64,000 nucleotides of DNA from the NCBI GenBank assembly GCA_945903275.1, contig CAMDNW010000003.1, positions 62,001 through 126,000 of the forward strand, written 5' to 3'. The DNA is from Thermoflexus hugenholtzii JAD2 (lineage in GTDB: Bacteria > Chloroflexota > Dehalococcoidia > UBA2979). The notes under the pieces are model-generated. The model had not been told where the DNA came from. It saw nothing but the letters and a program-made list of their open reading frames with translations, and made no database searches. The position numbers were made by a program, and so were the translations under genes. Shown piece by piece: positions 43,129 through 51,880 of the stretch. Position 1 is the first letter of the stretch. Each line of letters opens with the position of its first letter.

Positions 43129-43157
43129 AAGCGGGGCCGGCAATGCCGGCCCCGCTT
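43129..43157 (+). terminator. groEL terminator
   Basis: AAGCGGGGCCGGC and GCCGGCCCCGCTT pair over 13 bases across an AAT loop, 23 bases after the groEL stop. A CGTTAT sequence follows rather than a long T run. Confidence 0.85.
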
Positions 43158-43279
43158 CGTTATCCCGTCCGGAATCCAAGAAGACATCCCGCTACGTACA
43201 TTCTGCTGCCCCCCGGTAATACCCTCTTGCTACGGTAAGTGTATGGCCGCTTCCTTGCTCCCGTGAAAGAGAAACATTC

Positions 43280-43918
43280 ATGCAACTCGGACGATTAGGT
43301 ATCGGTTCTGCCGTGGCATGTGGCGTGTTAGGCGTTGCGGCAATGGTAGGCATCGGTGTTGGTGTGAACTCGGTGGGACCATCCGCGCAGACACCAGGTA
43401 GCACATCAACCGCGAAGGCAGACCGCAGTGCAGACTACCTCGCGAAACTCGCGGGAAACCTGAGCATCTCCGCCGATGCGCTGAAGGCCGCCAACGTGAC
43501 CACACAGAACCAGTTGATCGACGAGGCTGTCGCGGCTGGCAAGCTCACCGCCGCCCAAGGCGTCGAGGCCAAGGCACGCATCGCGCAGGGCGGCGGGCTG
43601 CTCGGCATGATGCACGGCCCCGGCCATCGAGGCGGCCCGAGGGATGGCGCGCTCGGGGCAATGCGGCCCAGCGGTCCCGATGGCGGCCCGTTCGCACCAG
43701 TCGCCGCGCTGCTCGGCACCGACCAGCAGACACTGATGGCTGAACTGCGCACCGGCAAGTCGCTCGCGCAGGTCGCCGAGGCGCACGGCAAGACTCGTGA
43801 CGAAGTGAAGGCCGTGCTCAACGCGCAGCACAGCGCCATGCTCGACAAGATGCTGGACCAGTTCGGGTCGCGCCCCCGCCAGCGCCCGCAGCGCCCGGCG
43901 GCGGTGCCGAACAGCTAA
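43280..43918 (+). CDS. Secreted helical protein of unknown function
   Basis: The 212-residue protein has a signal anchor (about 7-30), then two similar helical units: YLAKLAGNLSISADALKAANVTTQNQLIDEAVAAGKLTAAQGVEAKARIAQG and LLGTDQQTLMAELRTGKSLAQVAEAHGKTRDEVKAVLNAQHSAMLDKML. A Gly/Pro-rich linker (GMMHGPGHRGGPRDG) and a Pro/Arg-rich tail surround them. Such repeats are found in many predicted exported proteins of Chloroflexota and actinobacteria with no known role. Monocistronic. Confidence 0.7.
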   Translation: MQLGRLGIGSAVACGVLGVAAMVGIGVGVNSVGPSAQTPGSTSTAKADRSADYLAKLAGNLSISADALKAANVTTQNQLIDEAVAAGKLTAAQGVEAKARIAQGGGLLGMMHGPGHRGGPRDGALGAMRPSGPDGGPFAPVAALLGTDQQTLMAELRTGKSLAQVAEAHGKTRDEVKAVLNAQHSAMLDKMLDQFGSRPRQRPQRPAAVPNS

Positions 43919-43938
43919 CCGAGTCGCCACCACCATAG

Positions 43939-43969
43939 AAGGCCGCGAGGAACCTCCCCTCGCGGCCTT
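43939..43969. terminator. Bidirectional hairpin between converging genes
   Basis: AAGGCCGCGAGG and CCTCGCGGCCTT pair perfectly over 12 bases with a 7-base loop. It sits between the secreted-protein gene and the end of the MFS gene on the other strand. Confidence 0.85.
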
Positions 43970-43976
43970 CGTGCGT

Positions 43977-45446
43977 TTAGCCCTGCAACCACCATCGCGC
44001 ACCAGACGCAGCACGCCCGCGCCCGATGAGCGCCGCAACGACCGCCGCGCACAGCATCACCACGACCGCAGCGACAAATACCTCGCGGAACGTCGAGAGT
44101 TGCGCCTCCTGCACGAGGCGGACGAACTCGGGCGTGCCAAACTCGATGTTGCTCGCGCGCGCGTAAAAGCGGCCAAGGCCATGCGAGGTGAGCAGCGCCG
44201 TCCCGATCAGCATCCCCAGCACGCGGCTCATCGTCAGCCACGCCGAAGCGGTCGCGCGTTCGCCCTCGCCGGCCTGCTGCAGCACCGCGGCGCCGAGCGG
44301 CGCGATCACGAGGCCAAAGCCGAAGCCGCCGATCAGCAGCGGCACGGCGCGGAGCGCCTCGGACATCTCGCGGCTCCATGCCTGCAACCCAGCGAAACCG
44401 GCGGCTGCGAGGAGTATCCCCGTCACAGCCGTCAAACGCAGCCCGAAGCGGCCCGCAGCCCAGCCGCCGATCAGTGCGCCCACTGGCACCGCCGCCGTTA
44501 GCCGCGCTAGCACCAGGCCGCCATCGAGTGGGCTGCCGCCGAGCACAAGGTTCACGAAAAGCGGCACGCCAATCAGCGCTGCGATCAGGCCGCCGCCGAC
44601 GAGTACGCTCGCCGCATGTGCCGACCACACCGGGCGCGCGCGGAACATCGCTAGGCGGATCATCGAGGCCTGAGCACGCTGCTCATGCCAGACGAAGGCA
44701 GCGACGAGGGCGGCGCTGGCGGCCAGCATCGCGAATGTCGCCTCGATGGCACGAGGCTCCAGCGGGTCATCCACAAGCGCGAAGGTCAGCACCGCGAGCC
44801 CAGCGGTGAGCAACGCTCCGCCGAGCCAGTCGATGCGGCCCGGGTGGCCTCGGTCACGCAGCAGCCGCCAGCCAAAGCACATGAGCGGGAGGGCCAGCGG
44901 CACGTTGACCCAGAACACCCAGCGCCAGCCGAACCACTCCGTGATTGCGCCGCCCCAGAGCGGGCCAAGCAGCGCGCCTGACTCGCTCGCCGCAGCGATA
45001 GCACCGAGGCCGAACGCGCGCTTCGCAGCAGGCAGTTCGTCGGCGACGATCGCCATCGCTACTGGCACCACGCCACCGCCGCCGACCGCCTGCACCGTAC
45101 GGGCGGCTACGAGCCATCCGAAGTTCGGCGCGACCGCAACGAGCACGCTCCCAATCACAAAGATGCCAAGCGTCATCACGAACACATGACCGCGTCCGTA
45201 CACATCAGCGACGCGGCCATGCAGCGGCAGCGCGACGAGATAGCCGAGCAGGTAGCCGTTGACTATCCACGACGACTGATAGAAGTCGTCGATGGCGATG
45301 CCGATGTCAGGGATGATCGCGGGCAGCACCGCGACGATAGAGGTCTGGTCATCGGCAGCGAAGAAGACGCCAAGCGCGACGACGACCAGCAGTGCCGTCC
45401 CGCGCCCGGTCGCCGGGTCGGTCGTACTGTCAGCGCGGCGGGACAA
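43977..45446 (-). CDS. MFS drug/lipid antiporter, EmrB/P55 type (14 helices)
   Basis: The protein of about 489 residues is a DHA2 family transporter with fourteen helices. It contains ADDQTSIVAVLPAIIPDIGI at helix 1, the antiporter motif AVGGGGVVPVAMAIVADELPAAKRA and LLGPLWGGAITEWFGWRWVFWVNVPLA. The closest functional parallel is mycobacterial P55 (Rv1410c), which lies with lprG and exports triacylglycerol-type lipids or drugs. Here too it follows an LprG-like lipoprotein gene and overlaps it by 17 bases. A TTG at 45446 is the likely start; no better codon is visible. Confidence 0.85.
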   Translation of the reverse strand: MSRRADSTTDPATGRGTALLVVVALGVFFAADDQTSIVAVLPAIIPDIGIAIDDFYQSSWIVNGYLLGYLVALPLHGRVADVYGRGHVFVMTLGIFVIGSVLVAVAPNFGWLVAARTVQAVGGGGVVPVAMAIVADELPAAKRAFGLGAIAAASESGALLGPLWGGAITEWFGWRWVFWVNVPLALPLMCFGWRLLRDRGHPGRIDWLGGALLTAGLAVLTFALVDDPLEPRAIEATFAMLAASAALVAAFVWHEQRAQASMIRLAMFRARPVWSAHAASVLVGGGLIAALIGVPLFVNLVLGGSPLDGGLVLARLTAAVPVGALIGGWAAGRFGLRLTAVTGILLAAAGFAGLQAWSREMSEALRAVPLLIGGFGFGLVIAPLGAAVLQQAGEGERATASAWLTMSRVLGMLIGTALLTSHGLGRFYARASNIEFGTPEFVRLVQEAQLSTFREVFVAAVVVMLCAAVVAALIGRGRAASGARWWLQG

Positions 45447-46116
45447 TCGCCACCACCTCGCCAAACTTCGAGAGCGTGAGGCGGCGCACGATGCCGTCCG
45501 CCTCGCCCGTCGCCACCGGGCCACGTAGTTCGACTCGGTAGACGAGCGAATCCTGCACGCCGATCCATGCCACCGCACGCACCTCGCGGCCTCGCTCAAG
45601 TGCGCCAGGGAGCAGCGTGAGCGCCTCGGCGGCGAGAACAGCCTCAACACGATGCACCCCGACGCCGGCGAGGCGTTCGGTGCCGGTCACGCGCGGCGAG
45701 CGGGCGGCGCGGATCATCGCCACCACACCGCTACGGGCATCGAATATCTCGCGAATGCTCAACTGCTGCGGCTCCCAGCGGCGGGTGAGCGGATTCTGGA
45801 ACCATGACTGGCCATCAAGGATGACGACGCCCGTCTCGATGCCCACCGTGCCGAACAGGCCCTTGATCGCGGCTTGTACCCGCTCCGGCCCGTCCACATC
45901 GCCCTCGGCATGCAGTATCTGGAAGCCGAGGGCAGTCGTCGTCGCTCCGTGCTCGTGCTCCAGCACGTAGTGGAAGCGGTCGACGCCTTCCATGCGTGTG
46001 GCTGCACTCGCGAGCAGTGCGCCTGCATCGGGCTGTGGCACATCGCGGCGGCAGGCCGCGAGTATCAACGCGCAAAGCACAAAGATGGTCAGCGCCCGAT
46101 GAGTCATGACGCGCAT
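45430..46116 (-). CDS. LppX/LprAFG-family lipoprotein
   Basis: The 228-residue protein has a lipoprotein signal with lipobox LILAAC and the LppX/LprG fold: SAATRMEGVDRFHYVLEHEHG, FQILHAEGDVDGPERVQAAIKG, and FQNPLTRRWEPQ with a long beta half-barrel. In mycobacteria these bind lipids in a hydrophobic cavity and hand them to the P55 transporter. The operon order, lipoprotein first and MFS second, is the same. It suggests a lipid-export pair here. Confidence 0.82.
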   Translation of the reverse strand: MRVMTHRALTIFVLCALILAACRRDVPQPDAGALLASAATRMEGVDRFHYVLEHEHGATTTALGFQILHAEGDVDGPERVQAAIKGLFGTVGIETGVVILDGQSWFQNPLTRRWEPQQLSIREIFDARSGVVAMIRAARSPRVTGTERLAGVGVHRVEAVLAAEALTLLPGALERGREVRAVAWIGVQDSLVYRVELRGPVATGEADGIVRRLTLSKFGEVVAIVPPR

Positions 46117-46190
46117 CGTCGCACCGCCTCACGATCCTCGCTACGCCCGCCAATCGAGGCCGTCGTGGCGCGCTGCTACGATGCGCCTCG

Positions 46191-46898
46191 ATGCCTACAC
46201 GTACGCAAAAACCCCCGCCACCGTGGACGCCGCACGAAATCATCGAGGTGCTCGATGCGTTCTACGGGCGGCACCCTGCGCGGCCGTCGGGCGCGCCAAT
46301 GGTGGAACTGGTGCTGACACTGCTCTCACAGCACACCTCCGACCACAACTCGGGGCGTGCCTTCCACCGGCTGCTAGAGCGCTTTCCCGAATGGGACGCC
46401 GTAGCCGCCGCACCCACCGCCGAGGTGGAAGACGCGATCCGCCCGGGCGGCCTCGCGCCAACAAAGGCGCCTAGACTGCAGGAACTGATCCGAGCGGTGC
46501 GGGAGCGTATGCCCGGCTACGACCTAAGTTTGTTGGAAACGATGCCGCTCGCCGAGGCGAAGGCGTGGCTTCGCGCCCTACCCGGCGTTGGGCCGAAGAC
46601 GGCAGCCTGCGTATTGTTGTTCGCCCTCGGCCGCCCCGCGCTGCCGGTGGACACGCACGTCGACCGGGTCTCCCGCCGCCTGGGTCTTGTCCCCGCGAAG
46701 GCGAGTACCGATCAGGCCCACGACATCCTCGAGGCACAGGTCGCGCCGGAAGATATCTACGCCTACCACGTCGACCTGATCCAGCACGGACGCCGCACCT
46801 GCGCGGCACGCGTGCCGTTATGCGCCGCATGCCCGCTGCTCCCACGCTGTCCCCGCGCCGGACTGCCGCCACTGGACACCTCCGTGGCCGGACGCTAA
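46191..46898 (+). CDS. nth: Endonuclease III (Nth)
   Basis: The 235-residue base-excision glycosylase/AP lyase has LLSQHTSDHNSGRAF, the helix-hairpin-helix LRALPGVGPKTAACVLLFALG with the catalytic Lys, VDTHVDRVSRRLG with the catalytic Asp, and the 4Fe-4S cluster loop C-x6-C-x2-C-x5-C at CAARVPLCAACPLLPRC. The cluster requirement ties it to the suf genes. It is a stand-alone gene. Confidence 0.95.
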   Translation: MPTRTQKPPPPWTPHEIIEVLDAFYGRHPARPSGAPMVELVLTLLSQHTSDHNSGRAFHRLLERFPEWDAVAAAPTAEVEDAIRPGGLAPTKAPRLQELIRAVRERMPGYDLSLLETMPLAEAKAWLRALPGVGPKTAACVLLFALGRPALPVDTHVDRVSRRLGLVPAKASTDQAHDILEAQVAPEDIYAYHVDLIQHGRRTCAARVPLCAACPLLPRCPRAGLPPLDTSVAGR

Positions 46899-46967
46899 CG
46901 CGCACGGACGATCTCCGCCCGTGGCGGGCCGCCGGGTATACTCCGCAGGCATTAGGAAGGCTCGGCA

Positions 46968-48188
46968 GTGGCAGGCGACCTCCAGTGGATCGAGGGCGGT
47001 GGTATCACGTCCCCAGCCGGATTCCGGGCCGGGGCTGTCTATGCAGGCATCCGTACCTACGGCGAGGAACCTCGACGCGATGTGGGGCTGCTGGTCTCCA
47101 GCCAGCCCTGCACAGTGGCGGGCATCTTCAGCAATAACGCGGTCGTCGGCGCGCCAATCACCCTCAACCGGCCGCGAGTCGCGACCGGGGTGGCGCAAGC
47201 GATCGTCGCGAACTCTGGCAACGCCAACACGGTCACCGGCGAGCATGGCAACCTCGACGCTGCCCGCATGGCCGAGGTTGCCGCAGCACACCTCGGCATA
47301 GCTGCCGATCACGTGCTGGTCGCCTCGACCGGCGTGATCGGGCGGTTGCTGCCGATGGACAAGATCGAGGCGGCCATCGCCAGCATCGAACCTGCGGCGG
47401 ACGGTGGGATGTGGTTCACGCGGGCGATCATGACCACCGATACGGTGCCCAAGCACCACGCTGTGCAGGTGACCGTCGATGGCGTGACCTACACGGTCGG
47501 CGGCACCGCCAAGGGTTCCGGCATGGTGCATCCCGACATGGCGACCGTCTTTTGCTTCCTGACCACCGACGCGCCATGTGAACTGGGCTGGCTGCGCCAG
47601 ACGCTACGCGAGGTCGGCGACCTCTCGATTAACATGGTGGATGTGGACATGGATTCCTCCACCAGCGACACGATGCTGCTGCTGGCGAACGGTGCAGCCG
47701 GTGGCGACGCCATCGATGCCCGCCACCCTGCCGCCGGCCCGCTGCGCGCGGCAATCGAGGCGGTCGCCATCGAACTCGCCCGTGACCTCGCCCGGGACGG
47801 CGAAGGGGCACGCACGCTGATCACCGTGACCGTCGAGGGTGCGGCGACGCACGAGGACGCCCGTAAAGCGGCGCGCACCGTCACTTCCTCGCCGCTCGTG
47901 AAGACGATGGTGACCGGGCGTGACGCGAACCTCGGGCGCGTCCTCATGGCGGTTGGCCGCTCCGGCGCGCGCGTTGAAGTCGAGCGGGCGAGCGTCTGGA
48001 TCGGCGAGCATTGTGCGTTCGAGCGCGGCGCACCGACGGACGTGCCGTATGCCATGATCTCCAAGGCGATGGATCTGCCGGAAGTACACATCCGGGTCGA
48101 CCTCGGGCTGGGCGGCGAAAGCGCCACCGCATGGGGCTGCGACCTGACCGAGGACTACATCAGGATCAACGCGGACTACACCACATGA
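46968..48188 (+). CDS. argJ: Bifunctional ornithine/glutamate N-acetyltransferase ArgJ
   Basis: The 406-residue enzyme recycles the acetyl group in arginine biosynthesis. It self-cleaves before Thr193 in KGSGMVHPDMATVFCF, and the resulting N-terminal Thr is the nucleophile. Other conserved segments are SNNAVVGAPI and GVIGRLLPMDKI near the N-terminus, and SPLVKTMVTGRDANLGRVLMAVG later. Its presence means the linear acetyl-cycle rather than ArgA/ArgE. First of the arginine genes, read from a GTG at 46968 with AGGAAGG upstream. Confidence 0.95.
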   Translation: MAGDLQWIEGGGITSPAGFRAGAVYAGIRTYGEEPRRDVGLLVSSQPCTVAGIFSNNAVVGAPITLNRPRVATGVAQAIVANSGNANTVTGEHGNLDAARMAEVAAAHLGIAADHVLVASTGVIGRLLPMDKIEAAIASIEPAADGGMWFTRAIMTTDTVPKHHAVQVTVDGVTYTVGGTAKGSGMVHPDMATVFCFLTTDAPCELGWLRQTLREVGDLSINMVDVDMDSSTSDTMLLLANGAAGGDAIDARHPAAGPLRAAIEAVAIELARDLARDGEGARTLITVTVEGAATHEDARKAARTVTSSPLVKTMVTGRDANLGRVLMAVGRSGARVEVERASVWIGEHCAFERGAPTDVPYAMISKAMDLPEVHIRVDLGLGGESATAWGCDLTEDYIRINADYTT

Positions 48189-48210
48189 CACGCCCTGCGG
48201 AGGACGCCTC

Positions 48211-48981
48211 GTGACTAACACCGGCCCTATTGTCATCAAGATCGGCGGCTCCACCCTCGGTTCTGAGGACACCACCATGGATGATGTCGTCGCGCTGCAA
48301 CGCAGCGGGCAGCAGGTCATCGTCGTCCACGGCGGCGGCGCGATGATCACCGACTGGCTCACTCGTCTCGCGGTGCCGTCTGAGTTCGTCGATGGCCTGC
48401 GCTCAACCTCAGCCGGGGCATTGGAAGTCGTCGTCGCCGTGCTGCGCGGCGTGATCAACACACAACTGGTCGCCGAGATCGGCGAGCGCGGCGGGCGCGC
48501 GGTAGGATTGTGCGGCGTCGACGGCGGCATCGTGCGCGCGGAGCGGTACGACGCGCGCTTGGGTATGGTCGGGCGCATCACTGGCGTCGACGGCGACTTC
48601 ATCCGCGCTATCTGCGAGACAGGCGCGATCCCGGTGATCGCGCCGATCGGCCTCGAACCGCCCGCCCAGCCGTTGAACATCAACGCCGACACCGTCGCTG
48701 GCGAGGTCGCCCGTGCCGTGCAGGCATCGCGCCTCGTATTCCTCACGGACGTCGATGGACTGCTGGATGCGAGTCAGCAGTTGATCCCGCGCCTCAATCC
48801 CGAGCGCGCTGGCGCGCTGCGCACCGATGGCACCATCGGCGGCGGCATGATCCCGAAAGTCGAGGCGTGCCTCCGTGCGGCGGAGACAGGCGCACTCGCT
48901 CACATGGCCAACGGCACCACCGCGGGTACGCTCCGCAGGCTTATTGAAGGCGCGCCTCTTGGCACGCTCGTGGAGGCCTGA
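48211..48981 (+). CDS. argB: Acetylglutamate kinase ArgB
   Basis: The 256-residue kinase phosphorylates N-acetylglutamate. The ATP/substrate sites are VIKIGGSTLGSED, VIVVHGGGAMITDWL and PLNINADTVAGEVARAVQASRLVFLTDVDGLLD. A final segment GGMIPKVEACLRAAETGA-HMANG matches the family. It starts at GTG 48211 directly after argJ and is followed one base later by the UPF0182 gene. Confidence 0.95.
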   Translation: MTNTGPIVIKIGGSTLGSEDTTMDDVVALQRSGQQVIVVHGGGAMITDWLTRLAVPSEFVDGLRSTSAGALEVVVAVLRGVINTQLVAEIGERGGRAVGLCGVDGGIVRAERYDARLGMVGRITGVDGDFIRAICETGAIPVIAPIGLEPPAQPLNINADTVAGEVARAVQASRLVFLTDVDGLLDASQQLIPRLNPERAGALRTDGTIGGGMIPKVEACLRAAETGALAHMANGTTAGTLRRLIEGAPLGTLVEA

Positions 48982-48982
48982 T

Positions 48983-51826
48983 ATGGGATTCTTCGGCACA
49001 GGCGGCGGTAGCGGCCGTGGACGGCGCGACGATGGTGGCGAGGGTGGCTTGGGGCCGCCTCCTGATCCATTCCGTCTGCCAGAGCGTGAATACGGGTCGT
49101 CCTCGGGACGGCGCACGCTCGGCATCGGCGCCGCATCGCTCGTTGTCTTCTTCACTGCCGACGTCTTGAAGTCGATCTACATCGACCTGCTCTGGTTCGA
49201 CTCCGTGCAGTTTGGCGAGGTCTTCCGCACCGTAATCGCCTACCGCGTGGTGCTGTTCCTCATCGGTGCCGTCGTCTCGGGCCTCGTACTCGGCACGAAC
49301 GTAATGCTCGCACGGCGGCTCGCACCCCGCGCGCCGGAAGAATCGTTCATCGAAGAGATCGACCCGCAGGCAATCCGCAGGATCGTCACCGTACTGCTGA
49401 TCACAGGTACCGCCCTCGTCGCCCTGATCTTCGGCGGCAGCCTCGGCGGAGCATGGGAAACGATCCTCGCATGGAGCAAAGGCGTGTCGTTCGGCGTCGC
49501 AGATCCGCAGTTCGGGCGGGACGCCTCGTTCTACATGTTCAGCCTCCCCGCGTACCATCTGGTGCAGGGCTGGCTTGTCGGCCTGCTGTTCGTCTCCACG
49601 CTTGCGGCCGGAGCGGTGTACGCACTGGCGTACTCGCTCCAGCGCTTCGTGCTTACGATCACGCCGGGCATGCGCATCCACCTGTCCGTACTGATAGGGC
49701 TGATGCTGATCACCTCAGCGGCGGGCATCTGGCTATCGGTGTTCGACCTCGTCAGCCAGCAAGGCGGCATCGTCCACGGCGCGACGTACACCGATGTCCA
49801 TGCGCGCATCCCCATGCGCTATCTGCTCGCGCTGCTGAGCCTCCTGGCCGGTGCGGCGACGATCACCAACGCGTTCCTCAGCAACAACTTGCGCGTACCC
49901 GGTTTCGCACTGGGAGTACTGGCCTTCGCAAGCATCGTCGGCGGCATGATTTATCCCGCAGGTGTACAGGCCCTCCAGGTCGAACCAAACGAACTGGAAG
50001 CCGAATCTCCGTACATCGACCGGAACATCCGCATGACCCGGACGGCATACGGCCTCGATTATGTCGACGAAACGAACTTCCCTGCACGCCCGGCACTCAC
50101 CGCCGTGCAGGTGGACTCGAACCCCGGCACCATCCAGAACGTCCGACTCTGGGATCCCGCGCCACTGCGTGACACGTTCAACCAGATCCAGTCGATTCGG
50201 CCTTTCTATACCTTCCCCGATGTCGATGTGGACCGGTACCCCATCGGCAGCCAGGTGCAGCAGACGATGCTCGGCATCCGTGAACTGGATGTAACGCGCG
50301 CCGGGGCAGCGAACTGGACGCGCCAGCGGCTACAACTCACGCACGGCTTCGGCGCGGTCGTGACGCCAGTGAACGAGTACCGGGACGAAGGCCTCCCGAT
50401 CTTGCTTCTGGGCGACATTCCCCCAACCGGCACGGCGATCCCGATGAGCGTTGACGGCTCACGCATTTACTTCGGCGAGCGGACAGATCACTACGTCATC
50501 ATCCGCACAAACGTCGCCGAGTTCGATTATCCGATGGGCGAGAGCAGCGCCGAGACGCGCTACAAGGCCGACCGCGGCATCCCGATGTCGAACGCCTTCC
50601 GGCGTCTCGCGCTTGCGTGGGAACTCGCCGACACGAACCTGCTGATCTCCACCCAGATCGGCGCAGACTCTCGCGTCCTGATGCACCGAGGCCTCCAGGA
50701 CCGCATTGGAAAGGTCGCACCGTTCCTGGAACTCGATGCTGACCCCTACGCAGTCATCCTCGACGGCAGCGTCGTCTGGGTGCAGGACGCCTACACCGTC
50801 TCGAACCGCTTCCCGTACTCGGAGCACCGCGGCGGCGTGAACTACATCCGTAACAGCGTAAAAATCACCGTGGACGCCGTTACCGGAGACATGACCTTCT
50901 ATTTGATGGTGCCGGACGATCCGATAGCCGCGACTTGGGCACGTATTTTCCCCACTCTGTTCACGCCGGGCGACCAGATGCCGAAGAACCTGCGGGAGCA
51001 CCTGCGCTACCCAGAAGGGCTGTTCCGGCTGCAAGCGGAGCTGTACCAGCGCTACCACATCACGAATGCCCGCGAGTTCTTCGTAGGTGAGGATGTCTGG
51101 AACATCCCGCTACACGGCGGATCGGGCCGGCAGGGCCCGCTTGACCCGTACTACCTCACGATGAAACTTCCGGGCGAGGCTGCCGAGGAGTTTGTCTTAG
51201 TCATGCCGTTCACACCGCGCAACCGGCAGAACACGGTCGCATGGCTTGCCGGTCGCGCCGACGGAAAGCACTACGGGGCGCTTAAAGCCTATCGCTTCCC
51301 GACCGACACACTGGTGTACGGCCCTGCACAGATCGAATCCCGCATTGACCAGAACCCGGGCATATCACAGCAGATGTCGCTCTGGAACCAGTCTGGCTCG
51401 CGAGTAATCCGCGGCAATCTGCTCATGATCCCCATCGACGACTCATTCTTGTTCGTGCAACCGCTCTATCTTCAGGCAGAGAACTCACCATTGCCCGAAC
51501 TTAAGCGGGTGATCGTCGCCAACGGCAACGCCATAGCGATGGAGGAGACGCTCCGCCAGGCGCTGGATGTCGTATTGGGACGACGGACGGCATCGCAGCT
51601 CGGAGCCACAACCGGAACCGGCGGCTCTCCAGCGACACCAGGCATACCGGGCGCGCCCACCTCGCCCACAGCGGTTCCGATACAGCCAAGATCCACAGGT
51701 ACTCCGGGGCCAACCGACGTGAAGGGGCTCATAGACGCAGCCCGCGGGGCGTCCAACAGTGCACAGCAAGAACTCGACCGCCTGCGTGCGATCCTTGACC
51801 AGATAGAGTCGCAGTCACGGCGGTAG
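48983..51826 (+). CDS. UPF0182 family large membrane protein
   Basis: The 947-residue protein has a Gly/Arg-rich N-terminus, about seven membrane helices in the first 300 residues and a long external domain. Typical stretches are DLLWFDSVQFGEVFRTVIAYRVVLF, NRNIRMTRTAYGLDYVDE-like sequence (IDRNIRMTRTAYGL), and YPEGLFRLQAELYQRYHITN with EDVWNIP. A Pro/Thr-rich tail ends it. UPF0182 proteins are found in actinobacteria, cyanobacteria and Chloroflexota; the function is not known. It is inserted between argB and argD and probably cotranscribed with them. Confidence 0.92.
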   Translation: MGFFGTGGGSGRGRRDDGGEGGLGPPPDPFRLPEREYGSSSGRRTLGIGAASLVVFFTADVLKSIYIDLLWFDSVQFGEVFRTVIAYRVVLFLIGAVVSGLVLGTNVMLARRLAPRAPEESFIEEIDPQAIRRIVTVLLITGTALVALIFGGSLGGAWETILAWSKGVSFGVADPQFGRDASFYMFSLPAYHLVQGWLVGLLFVSTLAAGAVYALAYSLQRFVLTITPGMRIHLSVLIGLMLITSAAGIWLSVFDLVSQQGGIVHGATYTDVHARIPMRYLLALLSLLAGAATITNAFLSNNLRVPGFALGVLAFASIVGGMIYPAGVQALQVEPNELEAESPYIDRNIRMTRTAYGLDYVDETNFPARPALTAVQVDSNPGTIQNVRLWDPAPLRDTFNQIQSIRPFYTFPDVDVDRYPIGSQVQQTMLGIRELDVTRAGAANWTRQRLQLTHGFGAVVTPVNEYRDEGLPILLLGDIPPTGTAIPMSVDGSRIYFGERTDHYVIIRTNVAEFDYPMGESSAETRYKADRGIPMSNAFRRLALAWELADTNLLISTQIGADSRVLMHRGLQDRIGKVAPFLELDADPYAVILDGSVVWVQDAYTVSNRFPYSEHRGGVNYIRNSVKITVDAVTGDMTFYLMVPDDPIAATWARIFPTLFTPGDQMPKNLREHLRYPEGLFRLQAELYQRYHITNAREFFVGEDVWNIPLHGGSGRQGPLDPYYLTMKLPGEAAEEFVLVMPFTPRNRQNTVAWLAGRADGKHYGALKAYRFPTDTLVYGPAQIESRIDQNPGISQQMSLWNQSGSRVIRGNLLMIPIDDSFLFVQPLYLQAENSPLPELKRVIVANGNAIAMEETLRQALDVVLGRRTASQLGATTGTGGSPATPGIPGAPTSPTAVPIQPRSTGTPGPTDVKGLIDAARGASNSAQQELDRLRAILDQIESQSRR

Positions 51827-51880
51827 GCCCGCGAGGACATCGACAACCGCGGGGCAGCCCGCCATGCAGAGGAGCGAGTG

